Source: an uncultured Bacteroidota bacterium (GTDB lineage: Bacteria > Bacteroidota > Bacteroidia > B-17B0 > Aurantibacillaceae). Taken from it: a DNA stretch of 11,831 bases. Each line of letters opens with the position of its first letter. Positions within the stretch are counted from its first letter, which is position 1. The stretch is taken from contig CAIXZI010000004.1 in NCBI GenBank assembly GCA_903923915.1, positions 1 through 11,831 of the forward strand, in the 5' to 3' direction. Shown piece after piece: positions 1 to 7,816 of this stretch. The notes beneath the pieces were generated by a model that had not been told where the DNA came from, ran no database searches, and saw nothing but the letters and a program-made list of their open reading frames with translations. The position numbers and the translations under genes are program-made.

Positions 1-2
1 AA

Positions 3-116
3 ATTGGAACAAGCAAAAACAAAGGAGATAGAATTAAGGTATATATATTTAACCCGCATAACCACGAGCTTCTTATTAAACAACTTACCATTAAAATTGT
101 AGAAGCAAGTAGTTAA
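3..116 (+). CDS. C-terminal end of an unidentified upstream gene (5' truncated)
   Basis: Frame 3 is open from the left edge to a TAA at 114-116 and gives a 37-residue tail containing GDRIKVYIFNPHNHELLIKQ and ending in IVEASS. Its alternating hydrophobic pattern (RIKVYIF, LLIKQLTIKIV) looks like two closing beta-strands. It recalls the last strands of C-terminal beta-sandwich domains in Bacteroidota membrane or secreted proteins, where a 'G-D-x-I-K-V-Y' strand is common; that comparison is from memory. Frame 1 is also open, to about 102, but its translation is less protein-like. The fragment does not resemble the coiled-coil tail of PhaE, the usual partner of class III PHA synthases. The function is unknown. 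Confidence 0.5.
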   Translation: MGTSKNKGDRIKVYIFNPHNHELLIKQLTIKIVEASS

Positions 117-147
117 AAAACAAGAGGTTACAAAAAAGTAAAAAATA

Positions 148-155
148 TAGCTTTG
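148..155 (+). promoter_or_regulatory. Bacteroidota -7 promoter element for phaC
   Basis: TAGCTTTG is an exact match to the Bacteroidota sigma-A -7 consensus TAnnTTTG. The upstream -33 element is poor: the nearest candidate is TTAC at 128-131, with a 16-bp spacer that is shorter than usual. Transcription would start near 159-162, giving a leader of about 43 nt. The element lies after the stop of the upstream fragment, so phaC probably starts its own transcript. Confidence 0.5.
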
Positions 156-203
156 GCTAAATTTCTTTCCTTAATTTTATAACAGCAATTAAAAGAATAT
201 ATT

Positions 204-1253
204 ATGGAAAATAAAATGCTGCAAGAAATAGCGAATGCAAACAATAAATTAGTTAAAGGTTTTGAAACGCTTAACAAATTGCCCGAAGTAGAAATTGCTA
301 CTACGCCTAAAACAGAAGTTTATGCCGAAGATAAATTGCGTTTATTTCATTATGATAGAGATACGGATGCCTCGGTAAAAACTCCGGTATTAATTGTTTA
401 CGCCTTGGTAAACACCTACAAAATGCTAGATTTGCAGCCCGATCGTAGTTATATCAGAAACCTTTTAAATTTGGGATTAGATGTTTATTTAATTGATTGG
501 GGTACGCCTTCAAAGGGAGATCGCTATTTAACGATGGATGATTACATCAATGATTATATAAATAATTGTGTAGATGTTATTCGTAAAAAACATAAGGCCG
601 AAAAAATAAACATTATAAGCATTTGTCAGGGTGGTACGTTTAGTGTTATTTACACAGCGTTGCATCAAAATAAAATAAAAAACCTGGTAACACAGGTTAC
701 CCCAATTGATTTTTCTACTAACGATGGCTTGCTTTTTCGTTGGGCTAAGGATATGAATTTTGATAAATTGGTTGAAGGCTATGATGGCTTAATACCCGGC
801 GAATTTTTAAACGAGGGCTTTAACAGTCTTAAACCAACGCAACAATATGTAAAGCAGCAAGCACTTATAAGTGTGTTAGATGATAAAGATAAACTGCTTA
901 CTTTTTTACGCATGGAAAAATGGATAGCCGAAAGCCCTGCGCAGGCAGGCGAATGCTACCGTCAGTTTATGAAAGATCTGTATCAAAAAAATCTGCTTAT
1001 TAAAAACGAATTAGTTGTTGGCGGCAAAAAAGTAAATCTTAAAAACATTACTTGCCCGGTATTAAATGTGTATGCTACGCAAGATCATTTAGTGCCACCT
1101 GCAGCAAGTATTCCTTTATGCGATAACATTGCATCAACCGATAAAGAAACCTACAGTTTTTCTGGGGGGCACATTGGTGTGTTTGTTGGCGGTAAATCTC
1201 AAAAAGAACTGGCACCTGCCGTAGTTAATTTCTTAAAGAAAAGAGATAAGTAA
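204..1253 (+). CDS. phaC: Poly(3-hydroxyalkanoate) synthase, class III/IV-like PhaC subunit
   Basis: This cytoplasmic alpha/beta-hydrolase polymerises (R)-3-hydroxyacyl-CoA into polyhydroxyalkanoate on the granule surface and releases CoA. The 349-residue length matches the short PhaC of classes III and IV (about 355 aa), not class I/II (about 560-590 aa). The triad is visible: nucleophile Cys141 in SICQGG, Asp294 in YATQDHLVPP and His323 in GGHIGVFVGG. From memory, these sit at a constant offset of 8 from C149/D302/H331 of the Allochromatium vinosum enzyme. DWGTPSKGDR (98-107) is also typical. One oddity is Ser139, which replaces the first Gly of the usual G-x-C-x-G-G lipase box. The ATG at 204 follows an A-rich leader with no Shine-Dalgarno, as expected here. 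Short PhaC normally needs a partner (PhaE or PhaR), and none is visible next to it. The next gene starts 50 nt downstream without an obvious terminator. Confidence 0.92.
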   Translation: MENKMLQEIANANNKLVKGFETLNKLPEVEIATTPKTEVYAEDKLRLFHYDRDTDASVKTPVLIVYALVNTYKMLDLQPDRSYIRNLLNLGLDVYLIDWGTPSKGDRYLTMDDYINDYINNCVDVIRKKHKAEKINIISICQGGTFSVIYTALHQNKIKNLVTQVTPIDFSTNDGLLFRWAKDMNFDKLVEGYDGLIPGEFLNEGFNSLKPTQQYVKQQALISVLDDKDKLLTFLRMEKWIAESPAQAGECYRQFMKDLYQKNLLIKNELVVGGKKVNLKNITCPVLNVYATQDHLVPPAASIPLCDNIASTDKETYSFSGGHIGVFVGGKSQKELAPAVVNFLKKRDK

Positions 1254-1303
1254 GATTATTATTGTTTTTAATATTTGATGTTTATTTGTTCTTTTGAAAT
1301 TGT

Positions 1304-4300
1304 ATGCGTTATAAATTAGTATTCTTTTTATTGATAATTAGTACATGGTGCAAATCACAAACGTATCCTAGTAGTATAGTTACCGTTTTAACTCCTCCAT
1401 ACTCTATTTTCATGGATAGTTATACCGATCCTTTTCAGCCAAAAATAAAAGCAACTATTTTTTTTCATGATTATACCGAGCCTTCTTGGAACGTTTATTT
1501 AAAAATAAAAATATCAAGCTCTAACGTAACGCTCGAAACTAAGCCTGGTTTCAGGCCATCAATACCAATTGTAGTTAGTCCGGGTGTTCCGCACGAAATT
1601 TCAGGAGCAGATTTGGCTCCTTATTTCAATTACGACAACTTAATTTTTTCTGGCATAAGCCGTCAGCAATTAGAAGTAAATAATCGATTGCCCGAAGGTA
1701 TGTACAGTTTTTGTTTTGAAGTAATTGATTATAATACCGGTAAGCAAATTTCATTACAAAGTTGCGCAAGTGCTTATTTAAGTTTAAACGATCCACCTAT
1801 AGTAATTGCTCCGGTTTGTGGTAATGCAATTGAAAGTATTAATCAGCAAAATATTATATTTCAATGGCAAATTAGTAACACCAATGGAAACTTAAATGTT
1901 GCTAATCTTAATTATCAAATAGATTTATATGAAGTAAATAATCCAAGCGCCAATCCACAAACTGCCATTATTAATAATCAAGCGTTACCCATTTGGGAAT
2001 CTCCTTTGCTGTTACAAAACACTTACATATACGGCATAACAGAGCCTCCTTTAGAAAAAACAAAAAAATATGTATTTACTGTAAAAGCCATTGAGCAAAA
2101 TGGCAGATGTCAGATTAAAAATAATGGGTATAGTCAGCCCTGCTGGTTTAGTTATGGATATCCTGAAGGAGGTACTATTCCTATAATTAGTTTACCTGAT
2201 AATACACAATTACGACAAACCGATAATGGCTTTTTTAAATGGCAAAAACCAAACAATGTAATTAGTAGTGCACAATTAGTAAGTTATCAATTAAATATAG
2301 CGCCCTTGCTTTTTGGACAAGATGCAGCAACTGCTTTACTAAATAATACGCCTTTTTATAAAGCTAACATTACTGCCAATACATCAAATGATGTGTCGTT
2401 TGGATTGCCAACAGCTAATATGATGCAGCTTCAAAAAATGAAACCTTATGTGTGGCAGGTAAAAGGTTTTAGCGGACAACAAGAAATTGCAAAAAGCAGT
2501 ATTTATAATTTTGCCGGTCCGCCTGCTGTAGAGAAATTTTTTGCCGCTAACTTTGAAGTAAATGTTACCCAAGTAACAAGCTTTGATACTGTTACAGGTG
2601 TGTGTTCTGGTAAGGGAAAAGTCATTTTAAATTCATCGGGTGAAGCACCTGAATTTTCTTTTAATAATATAACCTTATCATCTATAGGAAACAATACCTG
2701 GGTGATGAGTAGTGGAGTTATTTATGATAAAATAATTTGTTCTTCATATACATTTACTCCTGCTGCAATTGATGTAAATAATAACGTGGCTTTTAATGTT
2801 GACAGCATCCATATTGATAAAGATTATTTAAGATTATGCGGATCTTCTAGCTGGAAATTTCCTTTGGTGGCAAAAAATAATCAGATACCGTATATAAATA
2901 CAAAAAGACAAAAACTAATTTTAAGTAATAGCAGTTTTAATTTATCCGGCGATTATCCAACTGCATTAGCAACCAATTATAACATCCCATTATTAGAGCC
3001 TGGTGGATTTAATTTGTTGTTAGATAATTCAAGTTCATTTACTGTAAACCAAAGTAAATACGATTTTAATTTTAATGGAAACACTCAAATGCCTGCCTCT
3101 GTAAAAGATGGAATTGGCACAACAGTTACCGTACCCTTTGCAAATGCGCATCAGTTATTTTATATACAACAACAAAACAGCACTACATCCGAAGGAATTA
3201 GATTAGTAAATAATACAGGGTTAGATTTACGCCCAAGAAATTATGTGCTTGATTTTTCAGAACTACAATCGCCCGGAGATTTTTCTGCAGACTTATTATG
3301 GAAAGGGTTATACCTTGAAGTGGGCGATTTGTTTATTCCTAAATTATCTGAAAGCAGCGGACAACTTAGTGCCACTAATAACTTAAATATTTTATTTAAT
3401 AATCAGGTTAATGATAGCGTAAGCGCCTTTGTTGATCAGAATGGTTTAACGTTTAAAGGAGAAATTAATAGCAATCCTTATGGCGATACATTGAGGTTTA
3501 ACACCTTTGCTACCAGTTCTAACAAATTCAAATTTGATATTCAGCAAAATCAGGTTAATGTTTCCAGGCTTATAGGTAATATTCAAATTGCCGTTGTAGA
3601 TACCGCAGCTTATTTCCCTTATTATATTAAATTAGATGAATCAGGTTTCGGACAAGGATACCTTGTAAATTCTTTAGTAGGTAAACAGTTTATATTTAAT
3701 CCAAATGGCGGAGAAGAACAAACTGTAAACATGACTATTAAGCGGGCTGTTTTCCAAAACAACAATCACTTAGAAATGGAAATGGATTTAAACTGGCCGC
3801 ACTTTACATTGAATGTTACCGGTATTCAAAAATTTTGCGCTTGGGGCAATGGCAATATTGGTTTTGATGAACCTAATGGTACGGCTCCACTAACATACGA
3901 AGCAACAGGTAAAAAATCGGGATACGATTTACAGGTAGATCATATTGGTTGCGGGCGCACACAAAATTTATATGCTTTTGGTATATCTGCTAAAATACAA
4001 ATGTCAGAAGACATTAGTGGTGCAGATGGCGCACCTGTAGTAAACGCATATAGTATTTATAAAAATCCAATAATTGCAGGTTATTATATACCGGGTTCAA
4101 ACACAAGCGGATTAAATGTTGTATCTGATTCTACAAAAACACCTCAATATACCAGTAGTACAACAACTTATACAACAGCTATGTCGGGCTCGTTTAGTGA
4201 TGCAGCAGGCAGTTTAGGGGTTAGCAGCACATCTGATACAACTTTTTCAGTAAGCAATAGTTCTACTGATAATTCTAATGCGCTAATTTCTTCAACTGCT

Positions 4301-6367
4301 TATTTAGAGTTGCAAGAAATAATAACCATAGCAGAAAGATTAACTCCGTTTATAAAAGAAGATAAACAGCAAAAATATGCCGATTATATAGCTGTTATAA
4401 AAGAAGTTGTAAATAGTAACGTAGTAAAATCGGCGGTTAATACAGATGCTAAAGATTTCGTTAACAATTTATTGATGGAGGTTGTAGAATCTATCATCGC
4501 TAAAATAAATCAACCTATTCAAAATATAAGTACCAAGGCGCAAAAAGCCATAAGAGATGAAATTGTAAATGTGGTTGTAAAGCCCGTTAATAATAAAATA
4601 GACACTTTAATAGCTAAGATAGTTGATAAAATACGCGATGGAGTTACCGGAACTATAAGTGATGATAATACCAAAATAGTTGTAGCGGGTGTTTTTAATA
4701 CAGCAAAAGCAGATGTAACAAATGGTATAAATCAATCCATTGCAAATTCTGTAGAAAAAAATATTACTTCAAAAATTACCAACTTAATTCAATATGGCGT
4801 TACTGCTAAAATTACCGGTTTTATAGCCAAAGAGGTTAGAGGTGTTGGTTCTGATTTGATACATAACGGTGCAAATGCCCATATTAATTTTGATAATATA
4901 CTTCAAAATGCAGGCACTCTTTTTGTTGATGTAGCAGATACAGTTGTTACTGCCGTAAAAAGCATAACATTTTCGAGTGTTTTAAATACAGCCGAAAGTT
5001 TAGGAAGTGATGCTGTTACGGGTATTAACTGGGATCAAATAACCCAAAAAATATTACAAGATTTAGTTGTTAAGGGGGTAGAAAAAGAGGTTACAGATTT
5101 AATAACTAAACAATTAGGTGATGCTGCAGGTAGTGTAGCCGGGCAAGTTCTTTCTTCTGTAAAATTTGATTTTTCAAATATTGGAGAGAAATTAAAAGAT
5201 GGAAAAATAGATCAAATTGTTAAGTTAGATGCAATTACTATTACAATCAAAACAAGTCCGGCAGATATAAGCGGGCGGTTAAAATTTACAAAAGACGATC
5301 CAATTTGGGGAGATTCTTTTCAGGCAATGGTTGATGTAACATTACGAGTTCCAAAAAGAGATCAACCAATTGAAGTTGCAGCCATGTTTATTAATGGCAA
5401 AACAACACATGAGGTTAGCAATTATGCGTACTGGTTTTTTAGTTTAACAGTAGGCGGTTTAAACATAGCACTAACGCCTATGCCGCTAACACTCGATGCC
5501 ATAGAAGGGCATATTTTTCATCACATGCAAAAACCTATTAATCAAAACCCTACCCCTTTTGTAAATACAAATTATGGAGTAGGGGTAAGGTTCTTCTTTT
5601 ATGATACTCCGTTAGCCGGAAAAATTGTAACCTTTAATGTTGGCTTAGATGTTACAATAAACACAGGCAGTTTTGATATAGAATTAAACGGCACAGCTAA
5701 TATTGGCAACTTAGGAGGGAAAGCATCTATGTTGCCTCCTGTGGCTTCGGCTATTGGTAAATTAGGGTACTATAGTGCAGATAAAAAATTTGCCGGCGAT
5801 TTTGATTTGAAATTTAATACATCTCCTTTGTTTTGTGCCGGCGGAGATATGGGTATAAACATTGATGGTAAAAAACATACTTGGGAAGTTTGGATTGGTA
5901 AAAAAGAAAGTCCGCTTATATGCCAATTACTATGTAAATCTACCCTTGGCGCATACTCATATTTTGATGTTAAAAACACAGGCTTGCAAGTTGGCTTAGG
6001 CTTAAATATTAGCGTTGAAGCTAATACACCTTGGATTGGGCCAAGTGCTATTCAGGTTAGAGGAACGGCGGGCTTTGGTTTTGGCTTTGATGCTAATGCC
6101 GATGTAAGTTTTGAACCCTCATTTAAAATAAACGAAGCATACATACACGCTTGGGCAAACGCCGAAATTGGTTTTGATTATAAAACGTCTATTCATAACG
6201 GACATGTAACCATTGCAGGTGTTTCTTTAGATGGTAGTTTATTATACAAAAGCACTCCTTCGGCAGAGGTGCACGGAACCATGTCTGGCAAGGTTACCAT
6301 ACTTAATATAGATGTTGGTGTGGATATGGATTTAAATTATGATATTGGAAATCATAAAATGATGTAG
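1304..6367 (+). CDS. Giant secreted multidomain protein (TANFOR-like N-terminus, helical middle, beta-rich C-terminus)
   Basis: The protein has 1687 residues. Residues 1-19 form a signal peptide (MRYK, hydrophobic core, probable cleavage after KSQ), so it is exported. Residues 20-165 match, from memory, the N-terminal module of very large Bacteroidota proteins called TANFOR-domain proteins. Signature stretches are GADLAPYFN (101-109), FSGISRQQL (115-123), RLPEGMYSFCFEV (128-140) and LNDPP (161-165); C137 and C154 could pair. Residues 166-290 and 291-405 look like two FN3-type beta-sandwiches. Residues 406-930 are beta-rich and unrecognised. Residues 941-999 are a Ser/Thr-rich linker. Residues about 1000-1305 are amphipathic helix rich in Ile, Val, Lys and Asn. 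From about 1307 to the end, alternating strands with many Gly suggest a barrel, prism or roll. I see no typical T9SS C-terminal sorting domain. No clean promoter lies in the 50-nt gap after phaC; only 7/8 TAnnTTTG matches occur there. The role is unknown; a surface or outer-membrane-associated location is inferred. Confidence 0.85.
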   Translation: MRYKLVFFLLIISTWCKSQTYPSSIVTVLTPPYSIFMDSYTDPFQPKIKATIFFHDYTEPSWNVYLKIKISSSNVTLETKPGFRPSIPIVVSPGVPHEISGADLAPYFNYDNLIFSGISRQQLEVNNRLPEGMYSFCFEVIDYNTGKQISLQSCASAYLSLNDPPIVIAPVCGNAIESINQQNIIFQWQISNTNGNLNVANLNYQIDLYEVNNPSANPQTAIINNQALPIWESPLLLQNTYIYGITEPPLEKTKKYVFTVKAIEQNGRCQIKNNGYSQPCWFSYGYPEGGTIPIISLPDNTQLRQTDNGFFKWQKPNNVISSAQLVSYQLNIAPLLFGQDAATALLNNTPFYKANITANTSNDVSFGLPTANMMQLQKMKPYVWQVKGFSGQQEIAKSSIYNFAGPPAVEKFFAANFEVNVTQVTSFDTVTGVCSGKGKVILNSSGEAPEFSFNNITLSSIGNNTWVMSSGVIYDKIICSSYTFTPAAIDVNNNVAFNVDSIHIDKDYLRLCGSSSWKFPLVAKNNQIPYINTKRQKLILSNSSFNLSGDYPTALATNYNIPLLEPGGFNLLLDNSSSFTVNQSKYDFNFNGNTQMPASVKDGIGTTVTVPFANAHQLFYIQQQNSTTSEGIRLVNNTGLDLRPRNYVLDFSELQSPGDFSADLLWKGLYLEVGDLFIPKLSESSGQLSATNNLNILFNNQVNDSVSAFVDQNGLTFKGEINSNPYGDTLRFNTFATSSNKFKFDIQQNQVNVSRLIGNIQIAVVDTAAYFPYYIKLDESGFGQGYLVNSLVGKQFIFNPNGGEEQTVNMTIKRAVFQNNNHLEMEMDLNWPHFTLNVTGIQKFCAWGNGNIGFDEPNGTAPLTYEATGKKSGYDLQVDHIGCGRTQNLYAFGISAKIQMSEDISGADGAPVVNAYSIYKNPIIAGYYIPGSNTSGLNVVSDSTKTPQYTSSTTTYTTAMSGSFSDAAGSLGVSSTSDTTFSVSNSSTDNSNALISSTAYLELQEIITIAERLTPFIKEDKQQKYADYIAVIKEVVNSNVVKSAVNTDAKDFVNNLLMEVVESIIAKINQPIQNISTKAQKAIRDEIVNVVVKPVNNKIDTLIAKIVDKIRDGVTGTISDDNTKIVVAGVFNTAKADVTNGINQSIANSVEKNITSKITNLIQYGVTAKITGFIAKEVRGVGSDLIHNGANAHINFDNILQNAGTLFVDVADTVVTAVKSITFSSVLNTAESLGSDAVTGINWDQITQKILQDLVVKGVEKEVTDLITKQLGDAAGSVAGQVLSSVKFDFSNIGEKLKDGKIDQIVKLDAITITIKTSPADISGRLKFTKDDPIWGDSFQAMVDVTLRVPKRDQPIEVAAMFINGKTTHEVSNYAYWFFSLTVGGLNIALTPMPLTLDAIEGHIFHHMQKPINQNPTPFVNTNYGVGVRFFFYDTPLAGKIVTFNVGLDVTINTGSFDIELNGTANIGNLGGKASMLPPVASAIGKLGYYSADKKFAGDFDLKFNTSPLFCAGGDMGINIDGKKHTWEVWIGKKESPLICQLLCKSTLGAYSYFDVKNTGLQVGLGLNISVEANTPWIGPSAIQVRGTAGFGFGFDANADVSFEPSFKINEAYIHAWANAEIGFDYKTSIHNGHVTIAGVSLDGSLLYKSTPSAEVHGTMSGKVTILNIDVGVDMDLNYDIGNHKMM

Positions 6368-6426
6368 ATTAAAACGTTGGTTACACTGCGTTTGAAATAA
6401 CATAATAATATGTCGAAAATTTAACT

Positions 6427-6444
6427 CGCTTTAAAAAACAAGCG
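6427..6444 (+). other. Small hairpin before asd, possible weak terminator or promoter-overlapping stem
   Basis: CGCTT (6427-6431) pairs with AAGCG (6440-6444) across an 8-nt A-rich loop, followed by a short CTTT. It lies 60 bp past the stop of the giant gene and overlaps the proposed -33 box of asd. A 5-bp stem with no real T-run is weak, so a chance structure is quite possible. Confidence 0.2.
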
Positions 6445-6462
6445 CTTTAAATAGTATTTTTG
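6430..6462 (+). promoter_or_regulatory. Bacteroidota promoter for asd
   Basis: The -7 box TATTTTTG (6455-6462) is an exact TAnnTTTG match. A -33-like TTTA (6430-6433) lies 21 bp upstream, one base off TTTG. Transcription would start near 6466-6468, leaving a leader of only about 12-14 nt before the ATG at 6480. The same octamer is used ahead of gldK at 8918. Confidence 0.6.
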
Positions 6463-6479
6463 CCACAAATTATTTATTT

Positions 6480-7468
6480 ATGAAAGTAGCGGTAGTTGGT
6501 TGCACAGGCTTAGTTGGCGGTGTAATGCTTAAAGTTTTAGAAGAAAGAAATTTCCCTATCAGTGAGTTAATTTTAGTGGCTTCAGATAAATCGGTAGGCA
6601 AAGAAATTACCTTTAAAAACAAAACATACAAAATTGTTAGCGCTGCCGATGCTATTGCCCAAAAGCCTGATATTGCTCTTTTCTCTGCCGGAGGAAGTAC
6701 CTCTTTAGAGCTGGCTCCTAAATTTGCCGCAGCCGGAACTACGGTTATTGATAATTCATCAGCATGGCGTATGGATGCCACAAAAAAATTAATTGTACCC
6801 GAAGTAAACGCGCACGAGTTAAGCAAACAAGATAAAATTATTGCCAACCCAAATTGCTCTACCATACAAATGGTGGTGGTTTTAAACCCGCTGCATAAAA
6901 AATATAAAATAAAACGCGTGGTGGTAAGCACCTATCAATCGGTTACGGGCACAGGCGTTAAAGCGGTTACCCAATTAATGAACGAGCGCCAGGGCATTAG
7001 CGGCGAAATGGCATATAAATATCCTATCGACTTAAATGTAATTCCGCAAATAGACGTTTTTTTAGACAATGCGTATACCAAAGAAGAAATGAAAATGGTA
7101 AACGAAACTAAAAAATTATGGGCGATGATGGCATTGGCTTAACTGCCACAACCGTTCGTATACCTGTTATGGGAGGGCATAGCGAGGCTGTAAACATTGA
7201 ATTTGAGCACGATTTTGATGTAAACGAAATTAAAAAAATATTGAATAATACTGAGGGTATTATTGTAATGGATGATATTGCAAATCATGTGTATCCAATG
7301 CCAATGCACGCGCATAACAAAGATGAGGTATTTGTAGGGCGCATACGTAGAGATGAATCTCAGCCAAAAACCTTAAATTTATGGATTGTGGCCGATAATT
7401 TACGAAAAGGGGCAGCCACTAACGCAGTTCAAATAGCCGAATATCTTTTAGAGAAGAAATTGGTTTAA
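6480..7468 (+). pseudogene. asd: Aspartate-semialdehyde dehydrogenase, interrupted by a single-base frameshift
   Basis: The enzyme reduces L-aspartyl-4-phosphate to L-aspartate-4-semialdehyde with NADPH, feeding lysine/diaminopimelate, threonine and methionine synthesis. The first frame (6480-7142, 220 aa) carries the Rossmann motif GCTGLVG (7-13), GGSTS (71-75), DNSSAWRM (91-98) and catalytic Cys126 in NPNCSTIQ. The second frame continues through TTVRIPVMGGHSEAVN, with the active-site Arg and His (Arg227 and His234 of the joined protein), and DEVFVGRIRRDESQP to the stop at 7466-7468. The frames join perfectly if one A is added to the A-run at 7110-7115: NETKKLW then becomes NETKKIMGDDG, as in the family. 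The joined product is 329 aa, the normal length. The gene is otherwise undecayed, so a base-calling error, a very recent mutation, or slippage that restores the frame are all possible. The N-terminal half alone lacks the catalytic His and would be inactive. Confidence 0.93.
7110..7115 (+). other. Frameshift site in asd (six-A run)
   Basis: Six A follow ACT and precede TTATGGG. In the upstream frame they read as Lys211-Lys212 followed by Leu-Trp. One extra A, or a -1 slip of Lys-tRNA on AAA at 7113-7115, gives Lys-Lys-Ile-Met-Gly and restores the conserved sequence exactly. The next downstream ATG (7118) is already in the second frame. Confidence 0.85.
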
Positions 7469-7495
7469 AAGTATTTTTATGTCAAAAGAGCGTAA

Positions 7496-7561
7496 GTCAT
7501 CCTGAGCTTGTCGAAGGATATGGGCAGGGCAGCCCTCATATTTCGACAGGCTCAATATGAC
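7496..7561. repeat. Imperfect inverted repeat, interspersed palindromic element (possible bidirectional terminator)
   Basis: The left arm 7496-7522 (core TGAGCTTGTCGAA) and right arm 7537-7561 (core TTCGACAGGCTCA) are inverted copies with a few mismatches and a 2-base gap. They enclose a short G/C-rich centre (7523-7536). The element would fold into one long hairpin 28 nt after the asd stop. From memory, 'CCTGAGCTTGTCGAAGGA'-type palindromes recur in intergenic regions of many Bacteroidota and other bacteria. It is therefore probably a dispersed non-coding repeat, and could also terminate asd transcription. No ORF overlaps it. Confidence 0.75.
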
Positions 7562-7587
7562 CGCGCACTATTATCTAAAGAAATAAA

Positions 7588-7646
7588 GCCGCAAATTTGG
7601 CTGATAACAACACAAAAAATCTGTGAGCATCTGTGCAATCTGCGGC
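7588..7646. repeat. Interspersed intergenic element with ATCTG(T/C)G short repeats
   Basis: Three near-copies of a 7-base unit, ATCTGTG (7619), ATCTGTG (7629) and ATCTGCG (7638), occur 9-10 bases apart. The ends are complementary: GCCGCA (7588-7593) against TGCGGC (7641-7646). This matches, from memory, a very common dispersed Bacteroidota sequence of the form 'AATCTGTG...ATCTGCGGC'. It is non-coding and its function is unknown. Together with the neighbouring inverted repeat it fills the first half of the 348-base gap 7469-7816. The second half is A/T-rich and holds only the porP promoter. Confidence 0.6.
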
Positions 7647-7731
7647 AAATTTTTTAAAAGAGTTGGTTTTGTAAATTAATACCTGTTAAAAAACACCATT
7701 TTTCAACATTTTATTAAAAAATAATTCACAA

Positions 7732-7763
7732 TTTGTTTTTTTATGTATTTTTTTCTACTTTCG
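7732..7763 (+). promoter_or_regulatory. Bacteroidota promoter for the porP-led T9SS cluster
   Basis: TTTG (7732-7735) is an exact -33 box. After a 20-bp T-rich spacer comes TACTTTCG (7756-7763), a 7/8 match to TAnnTTTG. Transcription would start near 7767-7770, leaving a leader of about 48 nt that is A-rich just before the porP ATG. This is the best two-box promoter in the window. Confidence 0.65.
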
Positions 7764-7816
7764 TATCCTAGATTGTTTTGAAAAAAGCAACATTTAACTT
7801 ATTTTAAATAAAAAAT

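Noticed and set aside
1271..1296. Promoter for the giant gene in the phaC gap
   Set aside because: Three overlapping 7/8 matches to TAnnTTTG occur (AATATTTG, TTTATTTG, TTCTTTTG), but none has a well-placed -33 TTTG. In such T-rich DNA this is expected by chance.
1304..1360. Lipoprotein reading of the giant protein (Cys16 in ISTWC)
   Set aside because: Trp precedes the Cys and Ser is at -3, which does not fit a lipobox. A type I cleavage after KSQ is more likely.
2384..2694. Two overlapping short - strand open frames inside the giant gene
   Set aside because: They overlap each other and a long coherent + strand gene, with no promoter or protein similarity.
5770..5979. 69-codon - strand open frame in the 3' part of the giant gene
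   Set aside because: It is antisense to continuous beta-rich coding sequence and has no supporting signals.
6470..6931. 153-codon open frame on the - strand over asd
   Set aside because: It is fully antisense to the conserved N-terminal half of asd and its translation looks like no known protein. It is a shadow of the + strand coding sequence.
7496..7561. Insertion sequence remnant
   Set aside because: There are inverted arms but no transposase coding between them (14-bp centre) and no visible target duplication. It fits a dispersed palindromic repeat better.
7619..7646. CRISPR-like short direct repeats
   Set aside because: The units are 7 bases long and spaced 9-10 bases apart with no room for spacers, and no cas gene is present.
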